Source: Rhipidocladum racemiflorum (taxonomy: Eukaryota > Streptophyta > Magnoliopsida > Poales > Poaceae). From it: a stretch of 64,000 nt of DNA. The stretch covers positions 16,816,501 to 16,880,500 of the forward strand of contig CM070578.1 of the NCBI GenBank assembly GCA_036346355.1, written 5' to 3'. The notes below the pieces were generated by a model. The model made no database searches. It was not told the origin of the DNA and saw only the letters and a list, made by a program, of their open reading frames with translations. Both the position numbers and the translations under genes were made by a program. Of the stretch, positions 32,193-43,633 are shown in pieces (position 1 is the stretch's first letter; every line of letters begins with the position of its first letter).

Positions 32193-33100
32193 CTAGTGCC
32201 CTTAGAAGGGCGTCCACTTCGACAAGCAAGGTCCTTCTTTCTGCAGCAGAACTACTCCACATGTCCACTCTTGTTGCGAGGGTGCAAGTGATGGCCTCCA
32301 TCCCCGATGGCCGAATCAAGTAGGCATCATTGACGGAGGAGTAGAACGAGGTGCCGCCAAGATCGAGGGAGACACCAGCAAGCCCGCTCCACGAAGATGA
32401 GTCTCGGTAAGAATAGCTGCAAGGGCCTCCAACAGAGTCACTCGAGGATGACGAGCAAGCAGCTGGGCACGAATCTGCTCAAATTATGCCCGAAGACGTG
32501 TCAGGAAATCGTAGATGCGGCGAAGCTCCAAATGAGTGTGCTGACGCTGACAGCACTGGCAAGTCCGGCAAACCTCTGGTCCTAGCGAATCAAGCTGACG
32601 CCACATCAAGACAATCACGCATAGAACTTATCTACAAGAGAATCACCTCGCTGTAGCGACGCTTCCCGCCGCACAATAGCAAGGTATAGAAAGTCACCAG
32701 CAGGCTCATAACGGTTGCGAAGATGCGCCCACATCAACTGTGCCGAAGACAAAGCAACAATGTCACCAGTAAGATGCACCTTCATGCTAGCAACCAAAAT
32801 AGCAGAGGCACGAGCATCTTCATCAATCCATATCTTGTGAGTAGTAAATCGAGTCCAAAAGACTCCACAAAGATCGACATAATCATCGTAAACCTTCCTC
32901 AAGTAGCAAAGATCATCGGCCCCCTTGGGAATAACAGGCATGACAGGAGTAGGATGAGGCGGGCAAGATAGCTCGCTGGAAAGAAACTCTCAAAGTTGCT
33001 TTCCACGCATGTGAAGGCGCATATGAAGAACCCAGTCTTGATAGTTGAAACCATCAAAGATAACCAGGCATTGAGGGACAACAAAGGTTCTAAAAAGAAC
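32193..33100 (-). pseudogene. Copia gag (UBN2-type), broken
   Basis: Minus-strand gag: FDGFNYQDWVL and MRLHMRGKQL near 33050, then MPVIPKGADDLCYLRKVYDD, ARASAILVASMKVHLTGDIV, AQLMWAHLRNRYEP and GDSLVDKFYA, then after a frameshift IYDFLTRLRA, FEQIRAQLLARHPRVTLLEA and LRGAGLLVSPS. Gag packages element RNA into particles. The zinc-knuckle region is not found and was probably lost with the deletion at 32192. Confidence 0.75.
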
Positions 33101-33527
33101 CCGACGACATTTTTTTTTGAGGAGATTCAAAAGCTGGAGCCGGCCAAACTAGCTAGAAGATGGAGAAGCTGCAGTCGGCCAAAAGAAGCTGGAGCTGGCC
33201 AAAACACAAAAAAATCTGGCTCCACTGAAGTACAGCTCACGATCGATCTCAAGTCCAATTGGTTGCAGTCTCTCGGACGGCTCGGTGAGATCGACTACAG
33301 TCTCTCGGGCGGCTCGGCGAGCGCGACACAGCAAGCAGCTTCGAGCGGCGGTCATCGGGAAGACTCCAGACGAGTGTCGGGCTAGGCTCAGCGGACGTTG
33401 GGCCAGGCTCGGCAGATCTCCAGCCGGACTCGAAGGGGGAAAAGAGGCCCCGTGGCTGGATGGCACAGCCTAGGAAGCGGTCTCGCGCGGTCGGACGACA
33501 ACCGCGGGTGAAGTCGTGCGTCCCGTA
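33101..33527. other. GC-rich unannotated interval
   Basis: Between the two Copia remnants. Contains repeated 'gctcgg'/'ggagc.ggcc' words and open frames with no recognised protein. It may be leader of the minus-strand Copia. Confidence 0.3.
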
Positions 33528-34096
33528 TGTTAGCATTAATCTTGACATATGTGAGTTTGCCTATAGTTTAGGTTCTTTATCACGTCATTAGTCAATTTGT
33601 GTTTTGCATGTGGCCGGAAACGTGCTGTGTTCACGTTGAGGGCAAGGTGTTTAGTTAGTGCATGGTCATGTGTTAGTCGGCGGATGAAGCTGTATTTTGC
33701 AGCAAGAGGCGGTGGTGCCGGGTTTCAAGGATCTGCATGTATGCGTGTGTGGCCTGAGTTGTTCGGCAGTTCGGCACGTTGGAGCGTGGCGCATGCATGC
33801 AAGAGTGGAAGCCATCAAGTCGGGCGTGAAGATCGTGCCCGCGTGCACGCGTAGGACCCGGCCACCACGACGTCGAGGGTCTCTCTGCACTGGGTTTTTA
33901 AAAGCTGTGTACTTATTCTTGTTAAGAAGTAGAGCTGCATAAGTATCAATACAATACAGAAAAAGCCGGCGTTCGTGGCCGGGGCGTTTGTCGTCACAAA
34001 ACTCTCGTGTGTGTCCTCGTGAGTTTGGCTTTCTGCGAGGTGAGCTTGTGCGTGTTCGTCACTACGGCAAGCTGATCCTGTTTCGGTTCCAACAGT

Positions 34097-34109
34097 TGGT
34101 ATCAGAGCC
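34097..34109 (+). promoter_or_regulatory. PBS of gag-only Copia
   Basis: Perfect initiator-Met type TGGTATCAGAGCC, two bases after the LTR end. Confidence 0.9.
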
Positions 34110-34146
34110 GTGTATGCCCAAGATCCTGCGCTACTACCTCGACTCC

Positions 34147-34938
34147 ATGGCGTTGGTTCCGCACGGTGCCGGGGGAAGCAACGGCGTCTCACTCGCGTAC
34201 CCGCTGCTCTCCTCGACGAACTACACCGCGTGGGCGATCAAGGTGGAGGCCATTCTTGATGCCCAGGGCCTTTGGGAGGCCGTGAGTCCGGCTAAAGGTG
34301 AGGCGGTGGACGCGCGGAAGGACAAGACGGCGAGGGCGCAGCTTCTCCAAGCACTACCGAAGGAAATTCTTATTCAGGTCTCGCAAAAGAAGACGGCAAA
34401 TGAGCTTTGGGGCAGCCTCAAGACGAGGTTCGTCGGAGCCGACCATGTCAAGGCCGCTGGTCTTTCAACCTTGAAAGGCGAGTTCGACTAGCTGCGTATG
34501 AAGGAGGGGGAGTCACTAGACGACTACGCCGGCAAAATCAGTGGCATGGCGGCGAGGTATGCCAACCTCGGCGCGACGCTCGATGACCCGGCCATGGTCA
34601 AGAAGCTCCTCGACACCGTCCCAGATCGGCTCTACCCTGCTGTTGCGGGAATCGAGCAGTTCTGTGACGTGGAGAAGATGCCGTTCAAGGAGGCACTTGG
34701 GAGGTTGAAGGCATTCGACGAGCGCTCTCGGCAGCGCACTCAAGCCAATGAGACTCGTGATGATCAACTCCTGCTCACGACGGCCGAGTGGCAGGCTCGG
34801 CAGAAGCAAAGGTCTACAGGCAACAAAGGTAAATGCTACAATTGCGGTGTTCGTGGACATTTTGCTAGGGAATGTCCCAAGCCAAGGAAGGAAGAAGCAC
34901 TCGTTGCTGTGATGGATGATGAACCGACATTGCTTTGA
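34147..34938 (+). pseudogene. Gag of gag-only Copia element, one stop
   Basis: Capsid protein of a Copia element. Reading from MALVPHGAGG (34147; an in-frame ATG at 34114 is an alternative) it shows YPLLSSTNYTAWAIKVEAIL, the typical Copia gag start. It continues ANELWGSLKTRFVGADHVK, LDDYAGKISGMAARYANLGA and LLDTVPDRLYPAVAGIEQF. A CCHC zinc knuckle CYNCGVRGHFAREC lies near 34834. A single in-frame TAG at 34489-34491 is the only break. Without it the protein has about 263 residues and ends shortly after the knuckle. The position next to PBS and PPT shows that gag is the sole gene. Confidence 0.88.
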
Positions 34939-35189
34939 AGTATGTTTAGAAGGTACAATAATCCATGTCAAGATTAGGGGAAAATTTGTTAGCATTAATC
35001 TTGACATATGTGAGTTTGCATATAGTTTAGGTTCTTTATCACGTCATTAGTCGATTTGTGTTTTGCATGTGGCCGGAACGTGCAACGGATTCCCTTCAGC
35101 ATCCCCTTCGTGAAGAGATTCTCTCTTCCATTCCCTCTAGCAAGGGATTCTCTCTCCTTTCCCTATACAATTCTCTTTAAAGGGAATCT

Positions 35190-38100
35190 TGTAACATCCC
35201 GAAATCTGGCCTAAGAAAATGTGCGTTACAAAATTTTATTTTGAGCCGAAATCTAAATTTATAAGTTTAGCTCTTTAATTTGGACTTAGTTTCAAACAGA
35301 AAAGAAATAATTGAATTTGGTAAAAGTAAAAAGAGGTAAAAGTGGGATTGTAAAAGTAAAATAGTAATAAGATATTTACACTAAAATAAATAGGGTCAAT
35401 ATCAACTTTTTCCCTAAAGTCAAAAAGTAAAAGTGAAAGCATTAATTAAAAGAAAGGATTTAAAAAAATAAATAAATAGAATTTTATTGTCATTTCAGTC
35501 TTGTCAGAATTATATAAAATAATATGAACAAACTATTAAAATGAGTTTCACAAATAATCTGAATTTTAAATTTCCATCTCATCTGATTATTGCTTAAGTT
35601 CCAGTCATTTAGAGCAATTATTCTTTTCTCCTTTAAAATATAAAACTCAAAGTCTCATGATAAATAAAATCTGAGAATTCATCTATTCAAATCATCTCCC
35701 AGACCAAAATTCATCGAAGAAAAAAAATGTGCATGTTATTTTGAGAAACTTAGCTAGACTACACTTGCATGGGATCACTCAATCTTGAGCAGCCGAACGA
35801 ACTCTTTACGCTTTTTGTCCCTGTTACGTGGGCTTAAACCCAACCACGCAATGCAACAACCGAATTCTTTTAGCCTCAACTCATTACTCCCAGCCATACC
35901 TGTTCGCCATCACTTCACCACCCGTTCCTTGACCTCTCTGCAGAAGCACAAGACTGCCATGACACGCATCAACAGCGTCCCATGCCCTGCCGCTGCGGTG
36001 ACACGCCTCCAACTCGGTCATGCTTGCCGTCATCACCCACTGCCTCACTCCTCTTCCTTGCCGTCAAAGCTCCCGAGTCTGCCGCTTTTCTCCTCTCGGT
36101 TCAGACCCATAGGAACCGCCTTGCCCTGGTTGTTTGAGCCTCCTGATAGCTCATTGTCTCTAGCTTGCTCTTGCTTCCATTGCCGAGCCCCCTCTCCATT
36201 CCGCCATTACCGCGAGTTGTAAACAATTGGGCTGAAGCTCAATTCGATCAAACCAGTGAAGTGCCGCCCAATCCATTTGCACCATGGCTTCATGACCTCC
36301 TGAGATCATTTTTCCTCATTCAATTTCAGTGCACAACGTCGAGCTCCTCTCTGCAAACTTCATGCGCCTTCCCTAGTTTCTCCCAATGCTCCGACTCCCA
36401 ATCAAGCCACCTCCATCTCAGCCATAGCCGCACCATCAAGCTGCCGGCCAACTCTTTGGGCAGGCCGCCATCTTCCAATTCATTGCGCCAAGAGCATCTA
36501 CATCCATCCTTGAACCCAATCCCCAGGTCGATTCCGGCTCTCCCTCACCGGGCCGCCACCACACCGAGCTCTCCTTCTTCCTCAAGTCCGGCCACTGGTG
36601 ACAGCTCCCTCCGGCCCTCCTCGGTCTTGGCCGACAACTTCGTTGGCTTCCCCTCGGTCCCCTCTAGCTACCCGGCCCGCTGCTCCTCCGGCTCCGGCCT
36701 CCCTCCGCCGGCCCAGCGCGCCGCCACCGCATCCGCCTTGATCCATCAGGCGGGCGGTGTCTTAGTCGAAGCCTTTTGAAGCCACCACTGATCCCCTCAT
36801 GTCGTTCGTGCTTGTTCTCCCTCGCCGAGCCCGCAGCCCTTCTTCTACCTCTCCGCCAGCCCGCTTGCGCCGCTGGCCACCCTTGGTGGGAGCCCGACTC
36901 GGCCGCCACCGACCAGTGGAGCCCACCATCTGATTCACCTCGTCGAGCTCTCTCTCCTCGTGGCCTCGCCAGACGGAGGATCACGGAGCGTCGCCGGCGA
37001 CAACCCCTAGCCCCGGCCTGCTCTCGCTCTGCGTGGTGGACCGCCCTGTCGGCCAGTCCAAGCCACAAGCGAGAACACGTCCCTTTGGCCAAGTGCGCTT
37101 TAGTGTGTAGGAAGCGTATTTCCAATTTTGGGTATAATTCTAAACCGCCCCAATTCAACCCTTTATATATATTCTGCAGATAAATCCAAATCCAATCAAA
37201 CGAGTTTCTAAATTTAGGTTGTATCCTTTAGATTCATATTGTGCAAAATATTTTGATTTGAACCTTTGTGCGTAGATGAATTTTGAATTTAAAGAATAAA
37301 GTTTAAAGTATGCTAAATATAAATTTTGTGCAAATGAACTCGATTCGAGTGAAACTAATTCCGTTAGAATCATTATGACCTTAGAAACCTAAATATGTAA
37401 AGGTACTTAAATATTAACTTGTTTAGATCATTTTCCAATTATGATTTAGTTCCATGCGTTAGATGTTCAAAATGCGTAACTTGTTCAATTAAGGTTCAAA
37501 TTAAGTGCAACCAAATTTCTAGTGTTGGTTAGACAGTAGACAATTTGTTTATGTAAAAGTATTTAGATTTGAGATTAGTTTGTGCTAAATTTGTGGTACG
37601 TTACTTCTCAATGCATTAAAGACTTGAATAGTGATAAACAATTTACGCAAATTCAAAATATAGTAAAAATGGTTCTTTGGTCCAGATTAGACCACTTACG
37701 ACCATAATCAATGTTTTCTTAGGTTTAAATTCGTGTTTATAAGTAACCTTGCTTTTAATACATATCGATTAGAGTATAAGTTGAGGTGTAGAAATAAGTA
37801 TTAGTATTAACACTTGTGAAATCTGTATTTAAATACCCCTAGTTCAATACTAGTAATCTTGTAAAAATAATTCATTTGCAGGCAATGTAGGGTTAAATTT
37901 GCATAAGCCGTAATGATCCTCTAGTTGAAAAACATCTCGGATAAAAGTAAAAAGTCATGAACCAGCTTTAAAACACTTTTAGAGACATCCCCTACTAGTG
38001 CGTGAAAAATGGTTACATAATTCCTTAAGGTGCAACCGCAAACGTAAAACAAAAACTGAATAGTTATCGCGTAGACTTTAGTAACACTTGAGCCTTTTCG

Positions 38101-40643
38101 GTAGCCCGCAGAATATCTCGTCTAAATGAGGATGTTAAGAATAATGGCCTAGAATCACTCTCTGGTATATAGACTACCATATTCTGAGAAAATATTTAAT
38201 TTACATCTTGCTTTGCATCTGAATCCTATTAGAGCGATAACCCTAAGTTATATGATCGTCGATAGTGTATGTCGTGAATAGTTAAGCGTGACAAGTACTT
38301 AGCTAAAGAACTAATGTCGTAATAATCATTCCAAAAACCATGTAAGACTAGCCGATAACTATAGTCCAGTAAATGCCTCTTTAATACTTAAGGGCGGTAC
38401 TACGAAGCTCAAGAATGGTACTACCGAAGGTTGGTAATACCGTGATCCGAGAGTCGGTACTACCGGAAAACTACAGGTGCGTTAGCTAATGCCTTAATTC
38501 TATTAATCCAAACAATCTTAGCTTCTTGAATTCGTAAAACAAGAATAGACAATTCATAAAAAGTGAGTAAGGGTATGTAGACTAGATCATTAGTAAGAGA
38601 GATAGGAGAAAAGATAGATTAACACGTATACTTGAAATCTTATAACCTAAACCCAGAAATCATGCTTGTTATATGTGATGATTTATTATTTGGATTTCTA
38701 TCTGGTTTTTCTATCTGTATTCTTTTTGCCTCGTTGGAATTTATCTTATTGGAGTTTATTGTTATTTGCTATGTTCTCGCGGTATGACGAGTAGAATACG
38801 ACATAGCCGACGCTTTCGATAGCGAGTCCGAGTGTGTACTGATTACCGACAACTCGGCTTCATCAACGACACAAGCTACGACTTCGACTTCATTGTAAAA
38901 CAACGTGTAGCAAGGCAAGCCCCTTTGATCATATTGAACCCAAATGTTCAGAAATTCCTTTGTCAAGTTTTTCATGCATGCTTTATGTTTATAAAATGCT
39001 AGTTTGGGTTATGGTAGATATTACCTTCATTATGGGATTTCCTTAATCAATGTTGCCATGTGAACCTTGATAACCCTAGACAATGGATAGACAATTCAGG
39101 ATGGGTATATTCGCTTATTATCTGCATATGCTTAGCCATGCTTAGACTGGGAAACGAACAGATGGTTTACTGTTCGTATTGAACTTAGAATATTTGACAT
39201 ACTGAATTTAAATGTTGAACATGATGAACTCCACTTATGAACATGTTGGAATATAGATGTTTTTGTTTTCTGAAAATAAAACTATGATTTGGACGCGGGC
39301 GACTTATTGGCAATAGCCGGATGTGTGAGGGTGTGCTCACACGTAGTTAGGGGGAGATTGTCGCCTGGGTTGGATTAAGGACCGAACTCAGTGTTGTATG
39401 ATCCAAGATTAACCGTACAACCACAATGCCGGTATGGGACGGCTATAACCAATTAAGTTACTTAAATACTGACTTTGCATATTGGAAGGCCGTAGTAGCA
39501 CGGGTTGTTCCTGCGGGATTGCTCGTAGGGGTGTCTACACAAAGGTGTGGGTTAGACACATACCAATGCAACAGTATACGCCTTACTAATGGGGGAGAAA
39601 CGGGACGATTTGTTCGCCCGATACGATGTGTTCGCCCTGATATATATATACTTTATTATTATTATTCTCCCACCATTAGTAAGGGTTAACGTTACTGGGC
39701 TGGTGCAAAGTCGGGATTTAGTAATGTAAAGGTTATATATGATTTTTCCCTGGCGACACACCAAAGGAAGTGTGTTAATAACGTTTGCAAAAAGGGAAGT
39801 CATTCTTTGTGGGTAAAGCTGTACAACTCTGCAGAGTTAAAACTAATCGATTAGCCGCGCTCTCGGTTATGAGCACTTGGTGAACTTGCACTAGTTAGAA
39901 AGCTTCTTGTCTTTTTATAAAATGAATTGAGAAGATAAAATTTGAAATTGGTGAGCTTACCCTTGCAGATGAATTCAATACTTGACATTCGTTGGCAAGG
40001 TTGGATTCACCTGTTGTGCCCTGTGTGGACAAAATAAATTGATTCTAGATATTGTTGGGAATGGGAGATTCGATGCTCACGACGAAATGTGAGTTGTTTG
40101 CTACTGTTATGTGATCTTTACTGGTTATTTTCGCACACTTGTTATTTTAATTATCTGTCTAGTTTCCTTTATTCAAATTTTCGCTTTCAATCTATTATTC
40201 AGTATTTACAATTCAATTTGGCTCCACGCAAAAATAACCCTGATAGCCATCCTGTTGAATCAGCCTGCATATAACATAGGTTTTGCAAACACTTCAAGTC
40301 TTGCTGAGTACGCATTGTACTCACCCTTGCTATCGTTGTTGTTTTTAGGTGAACAAATAGAATATCCCGAAGGATCGTACTTTGTCGCAGGTTGCGGGAT
40401 AATGACGATGATTTTATCTAGAGTTTATACCTTGTCAGTTGCCGAGGGATTGGATGGGCACACTACAAGACTTCTGTTTCTTTTCGCTGCAATATTATTC
40501 TAAATTGTAAGGCTATCCGGCCTGTAAGATAGCTATCGTAGTGATAATGATATTTTGTATGGTTGTGATTTCCATTTGTATGTGCGTGCTAGCTACTGAT
40601 CCAGGGACTAGCACAGGAAGCACATTAGAACCTGTCTTTTACG
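35190..40643 (+). mobile_element. Solo Gypsy LTR, about 5.45 kb, last bases lost
   Basis: Starts TGTAACATCCCGAAATC after 'gggaatct', the same flank as at 15166 and 44914, and ends near 40643 in the 'cattagaacctg' region, about 40 bases short of the usual CTCACA end. No gag, pol, PPT or PBS adjoins it. The GC-rich part 35785-37183 has long open frames (Ser/Pro-rich), but these fall in the LTR position equivalent to 27120-28420. 38395-38480 has four 'ggtactacc'-type repeats. Confidence 0.75.
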
Positions 40644-41156
40644 GGTGGTGCAGCCATTGGCCCACATCATACGGAGAAGAAATTGCAGATAAGTTCAATT
40701 TCGTGGGTCACTCTAGCTAGCATCGTGGAGAATCTCCCATGCATTACGACTAAACAGGACTCAAATGGGGTTGGTGACTGTTTTAATGTACTTTCTTTTC
40801 CACGATATGAACATGGAAGACCAGCTAAAACTAGCACCCTGATTGATTCTAAATAGCCCCGTTTTTATTAATGCCCCGCCCCCCCATTAACTCCAACTAG
40901 CTGGACATTTACTAGCGTCACGGTAAGCTCATCTTAGCTTACTATGAGTCGCTGGCTCTAGCGTTCCCATGAACGCAGTACATGATCAGAGCGTCTTCTT
41001 CAATGGGCGCGAGTACGAGCTGATGATGCTTGTTGCACCTCCTTCACTGCCCGCTCCCTACGACATTCCTTACTTCGCTGACAATGGTGGCAATGCTTAG
41101 GTGGATATGTTAGATGACCTAATTGATGTTTGAGCTCAGTTTGGGCTGTACTATGA
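40644..41156. other. Diverged internal repeat and short open frame
   Basis: 40650-40860 is a diverged copy of 41175-41360 (and of 2165-2360), with the shared words 'gagaagaaattgcagat' and 'cattacgactaaacagga'. A frame at 40967-41100 reads VFFNGREYELMMLVAPP and then PYDIPYFADNGGNA. It is also partly present at 22390-22485. I cannot name it; it may be a captured exon. Confidence 0.35.
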
Positions 41157-41815
41157 GCTGACCGTGTTGTACTTTTGCTATGTAACCATTGGCCTAGATC
41201 ATTGGGAGAAGAAATTGCAGATCATAAATGGGCTACATGAGGAGTTCAATTTCGTCTGTCACTCTAGCTTGCATCGTGTACCATATCCATGCATTACGAC
41301 TAAACAGGAGTCAAATGGACGTGCTGTCTTAATATCCTTTCCTTTCCACGATATGAACGTGGAAAACTAGCTAGCCACCTTCTAGTGAGTGTTGTAATTG
41401 CGGGGTAATGTCGATTCATCCTCTCATCTGCAACTGATGTACGGCAAGGCCCATCAACACATTAACTCCAACTAGCCCGGCATTTACTAGCGTCACTGTA
41501 AGCTCACCTTAGCTTAATTTTGTTCGGGGAGTAACTTAAATACGTAAATGATTACAGCAAAAGGCTAGATTAGGGGATTCGGCTCGTGGCAACGACTACT
41601 CCGCCCTCCCGGCGGCGACATGTCCAGAGACCTGAGGAGGCGAGGCTGCGCCGCTTCACCGATCCGTCCAGGGCTGCCACTCGGTCCCGCCGCCTTCGAG
41701 GAGGACAGCCGCTTCCACCGCTTCATCCCCGTGCCGCCGACTGGATCGATCTCCGAACCCACCGTCCGTGGCTACCTCCCGGCGCTGAACCCTCTGCCAG
41801 GGCGGAGATCTCGCT

Positions 41816-42065
41816 GTGGCGCCCCAGCTGCAGCCGACGGACCTCTTCGGTGAGTCCATCGAGGCTTACCCGCCCTGGTTAAGCCGGAGGCCTTCCTATG
41901 TGCCGACTTCGATCCGGACGCCTACGTCTCCAAGCTTCGCTCCTACGTGCCTCGAGAGCGTCGCCGTGCCGAGCTCCGCTCCCACCTTGCCGCCCTCCGT
42001 GTTGAGCTCGTCGACCACATCAACCGTGACTATGCCGACATCGTCGGCCTCAGCGCCCGATTCAG
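41816..42065 (+). pseudogene. COG2: COG2 exon 1 fragment (version C)
   Basis: Same exon as at 2811 and 23345, with GTG in place of the start codon (as in B) and the shared one-base loss after PPW. It also has private indels: two bases missing in the VPLES codons (about 41951) and one extra near 41969. Reading frames therefore change three times. Non-functional. Confidence 0.7.
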
Positions 42066-42543
42066 AATTTTTTTTAAAAATAACATGTTTTTTTTTAAAT
42101 TACAGAAATAGCATGCCGAATCAAAAAATCGCAAAAATACCCACTTGTCGCCATTTGAATTGGCGACAAGTCTGTCGCCAATTGAAATAGCGACAGAGAC
42201 TCTGTCGCCTTTTCAATTGATGACAGAGACCTGCCACCATTAATGATAGCCCTCTGTAATCGTCCGTTTGAATTGGCGACAGGTCTCTGCCGACTAAATT
42301 TTTGTCCACGCATACAAGTGATCGATATGTCATTGCCAATAGTCTTCTTATCCCTGCATATAGACGCATGTATATGTCCAAATTTGCAAGCTTTAACCGA
42401 TCATAATGCTGAATTTTGTTTCATGTTCGAAAAGTTGCTCTGACTTGTCAACTGATGACCATCTAGAATTTTTTTCATCAATGTTACCGTTAAAGCAAGT
42501 TTTATTTGTGTTTTCGAATTTGTATCGATCATCATTTCATTGT

Positions 42544-42684
42544 TGTTATAAATAGCACTTGTATACAACATGAGGCCAATGGGCCAGTATATATACATGT
42601 ACAAGAGGGTATAGAAGGAAAGCCTAATATCTATACAATGCAATAGCAATCTCCTATATTAGGTAACTAGGATATTGTCTAACA
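42544..42684 (-). mobile_element. Copia 141-bp LTR (version C)
   Basis: Same LTR, PPT and RNase H tail (to 42918) as in A and A'. Confidence 0.85.
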
Positions 42685-42918
42685 CCGCCCCCTCAAACTC
42701 ATGGTGGATCTACAACATTGAGTTTGGAGACATAAAAATTACGATGAGCTCTAGTTTGTGTCTTCGTGAAGAGATCTGCTAACTGAAGCTCTGAAGGCGC
42801 ATACTGAAGAGGCACAACCTGATCTTGTACCTAAGACCTCATATAAGAAGCATCAACACCAATATGCTTTGTGAGCTAATGCTTCACTGGATCTCGAGCA
42901 ATGCTAAGAGCTCCCGTA

Positions 42919-43016
42919 ATTCGACGAGCGCTCTCGGCGGTGCACTCAAGCCAATGAGACTCGTGATGATCAACTCCTGCTCACGGCGGCCGATTGGCAG
43001 GCTCGGCAGAAGCAAA
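42919..43016 (+). repeat. Filler piece of Copia gag (version C)
   Basis: 98 bp, equal in length to the source 34713-34810 and with both junctions as in A and A'. Confidence 0.88.
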
Positions 43017-43156
43017 TTCCATAAATATATCTAGTTTGGTGAAAACGTACGTACTTTTTGATTAGTTTTAGAATGTACTTTAATTGATTAATTTAGCTAT
43101 TAATTCTCGTTTCCAATTGATGTATATATATATATGTCACCAGATGGCTATGACTT

Positions 43157-43270
43157 AGTTTATTCCTTGCGATTTGTGTGAAGCTAGCACGGCTGCCATG
43201 CATGTGTAATCCTCGTTTATTCCTTGCGATTTGTGTGAAGCTAGCACGGCTGCCATGCATGTGTAATCCT
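43157..43270. repeat. 57-bp tandem duplication
   Basis: The unit from 'tttattccttgcgattt' to 'gtgtaatcctcg' occurs twice head-to-tail in C and once in A and A'. The unit end contains the site that received the CACTA element in version A. Confidence 0.92.
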
Positions 43271-43633
43271 CGATTACGGCTCAATATTATACATGCCCGG
43301 GCGCAACTCGATTTTATACGTACTATCTTGGCTCTTTAATTATGCGGCGTTTGTGCTAAGCTAGCTAGCTAGTTACTCCAATTTGATTTACAACTATATA
43401 TGTGTTTGCAACAAAATCTCGAGCAATATATATATTACATGGAAAAACATAAAAGAAAATAGGCACCGAATAATTAACGACACAAATGATGACATGAAAT
43501 TTATGAGCCAAGGATACAACATAACTAGATGAGCACATTCTCGAAAGAAAATGGCATCACCTTATTGGAGAAAAGAAAGAGACGCAAATAAGATAAGATG
43601 GCACACTGGTTTGGATATATGTGAGATATCCAA

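Larger units (their letters stand above)
31229..33100 (-). mobile_element. Copia element, gag-RT deletion derivative
   Basis: Minus-strand element of the 141-bp-LTR family: 3' LTR 31229-31369, PPT 31370-31385, RNase H and RT C-part to 32192, then gag to about 33100. No 5' LTR or PBS could be identified at its upstream end. Confidence 0.8.
33528..35084 (+). mobile_element. Gag-only Copia element (TR-GAG-like), 3' LTR truncated
   Basis: The 5' LTR 33528-34094 (TGTTAGCATTAATC ... GGTTCCAACA, 567 bp) is followed by the PBS TGGTATCAGAGCC at 34097-34109, one gag frame with zinc knuckle (to 34938), a purine tract 'gattaggggaaaattt' (34970-34986) and the start of a 3' LTR at 34987. Only 30 bases separate the gag stop from the purine tract, so there is no space for pol. 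The 3' LTR is cut at about 35084. Confidence 0.88.
41157..43212. repeat. Segmental duplication, version C left part
   Basis: Collinear with 2147-4224. Ends where a 57-bp tandem copy begins. Confidence 0.9.

Noticed and set aside
35785..37183. Three consecutive plus-strand frames of 135-204 codons
   Set aside because: Inside the solo LTR at the equivalent GC-rich position; low complexity (Ser/Pro), no known domain, no splice or start context.
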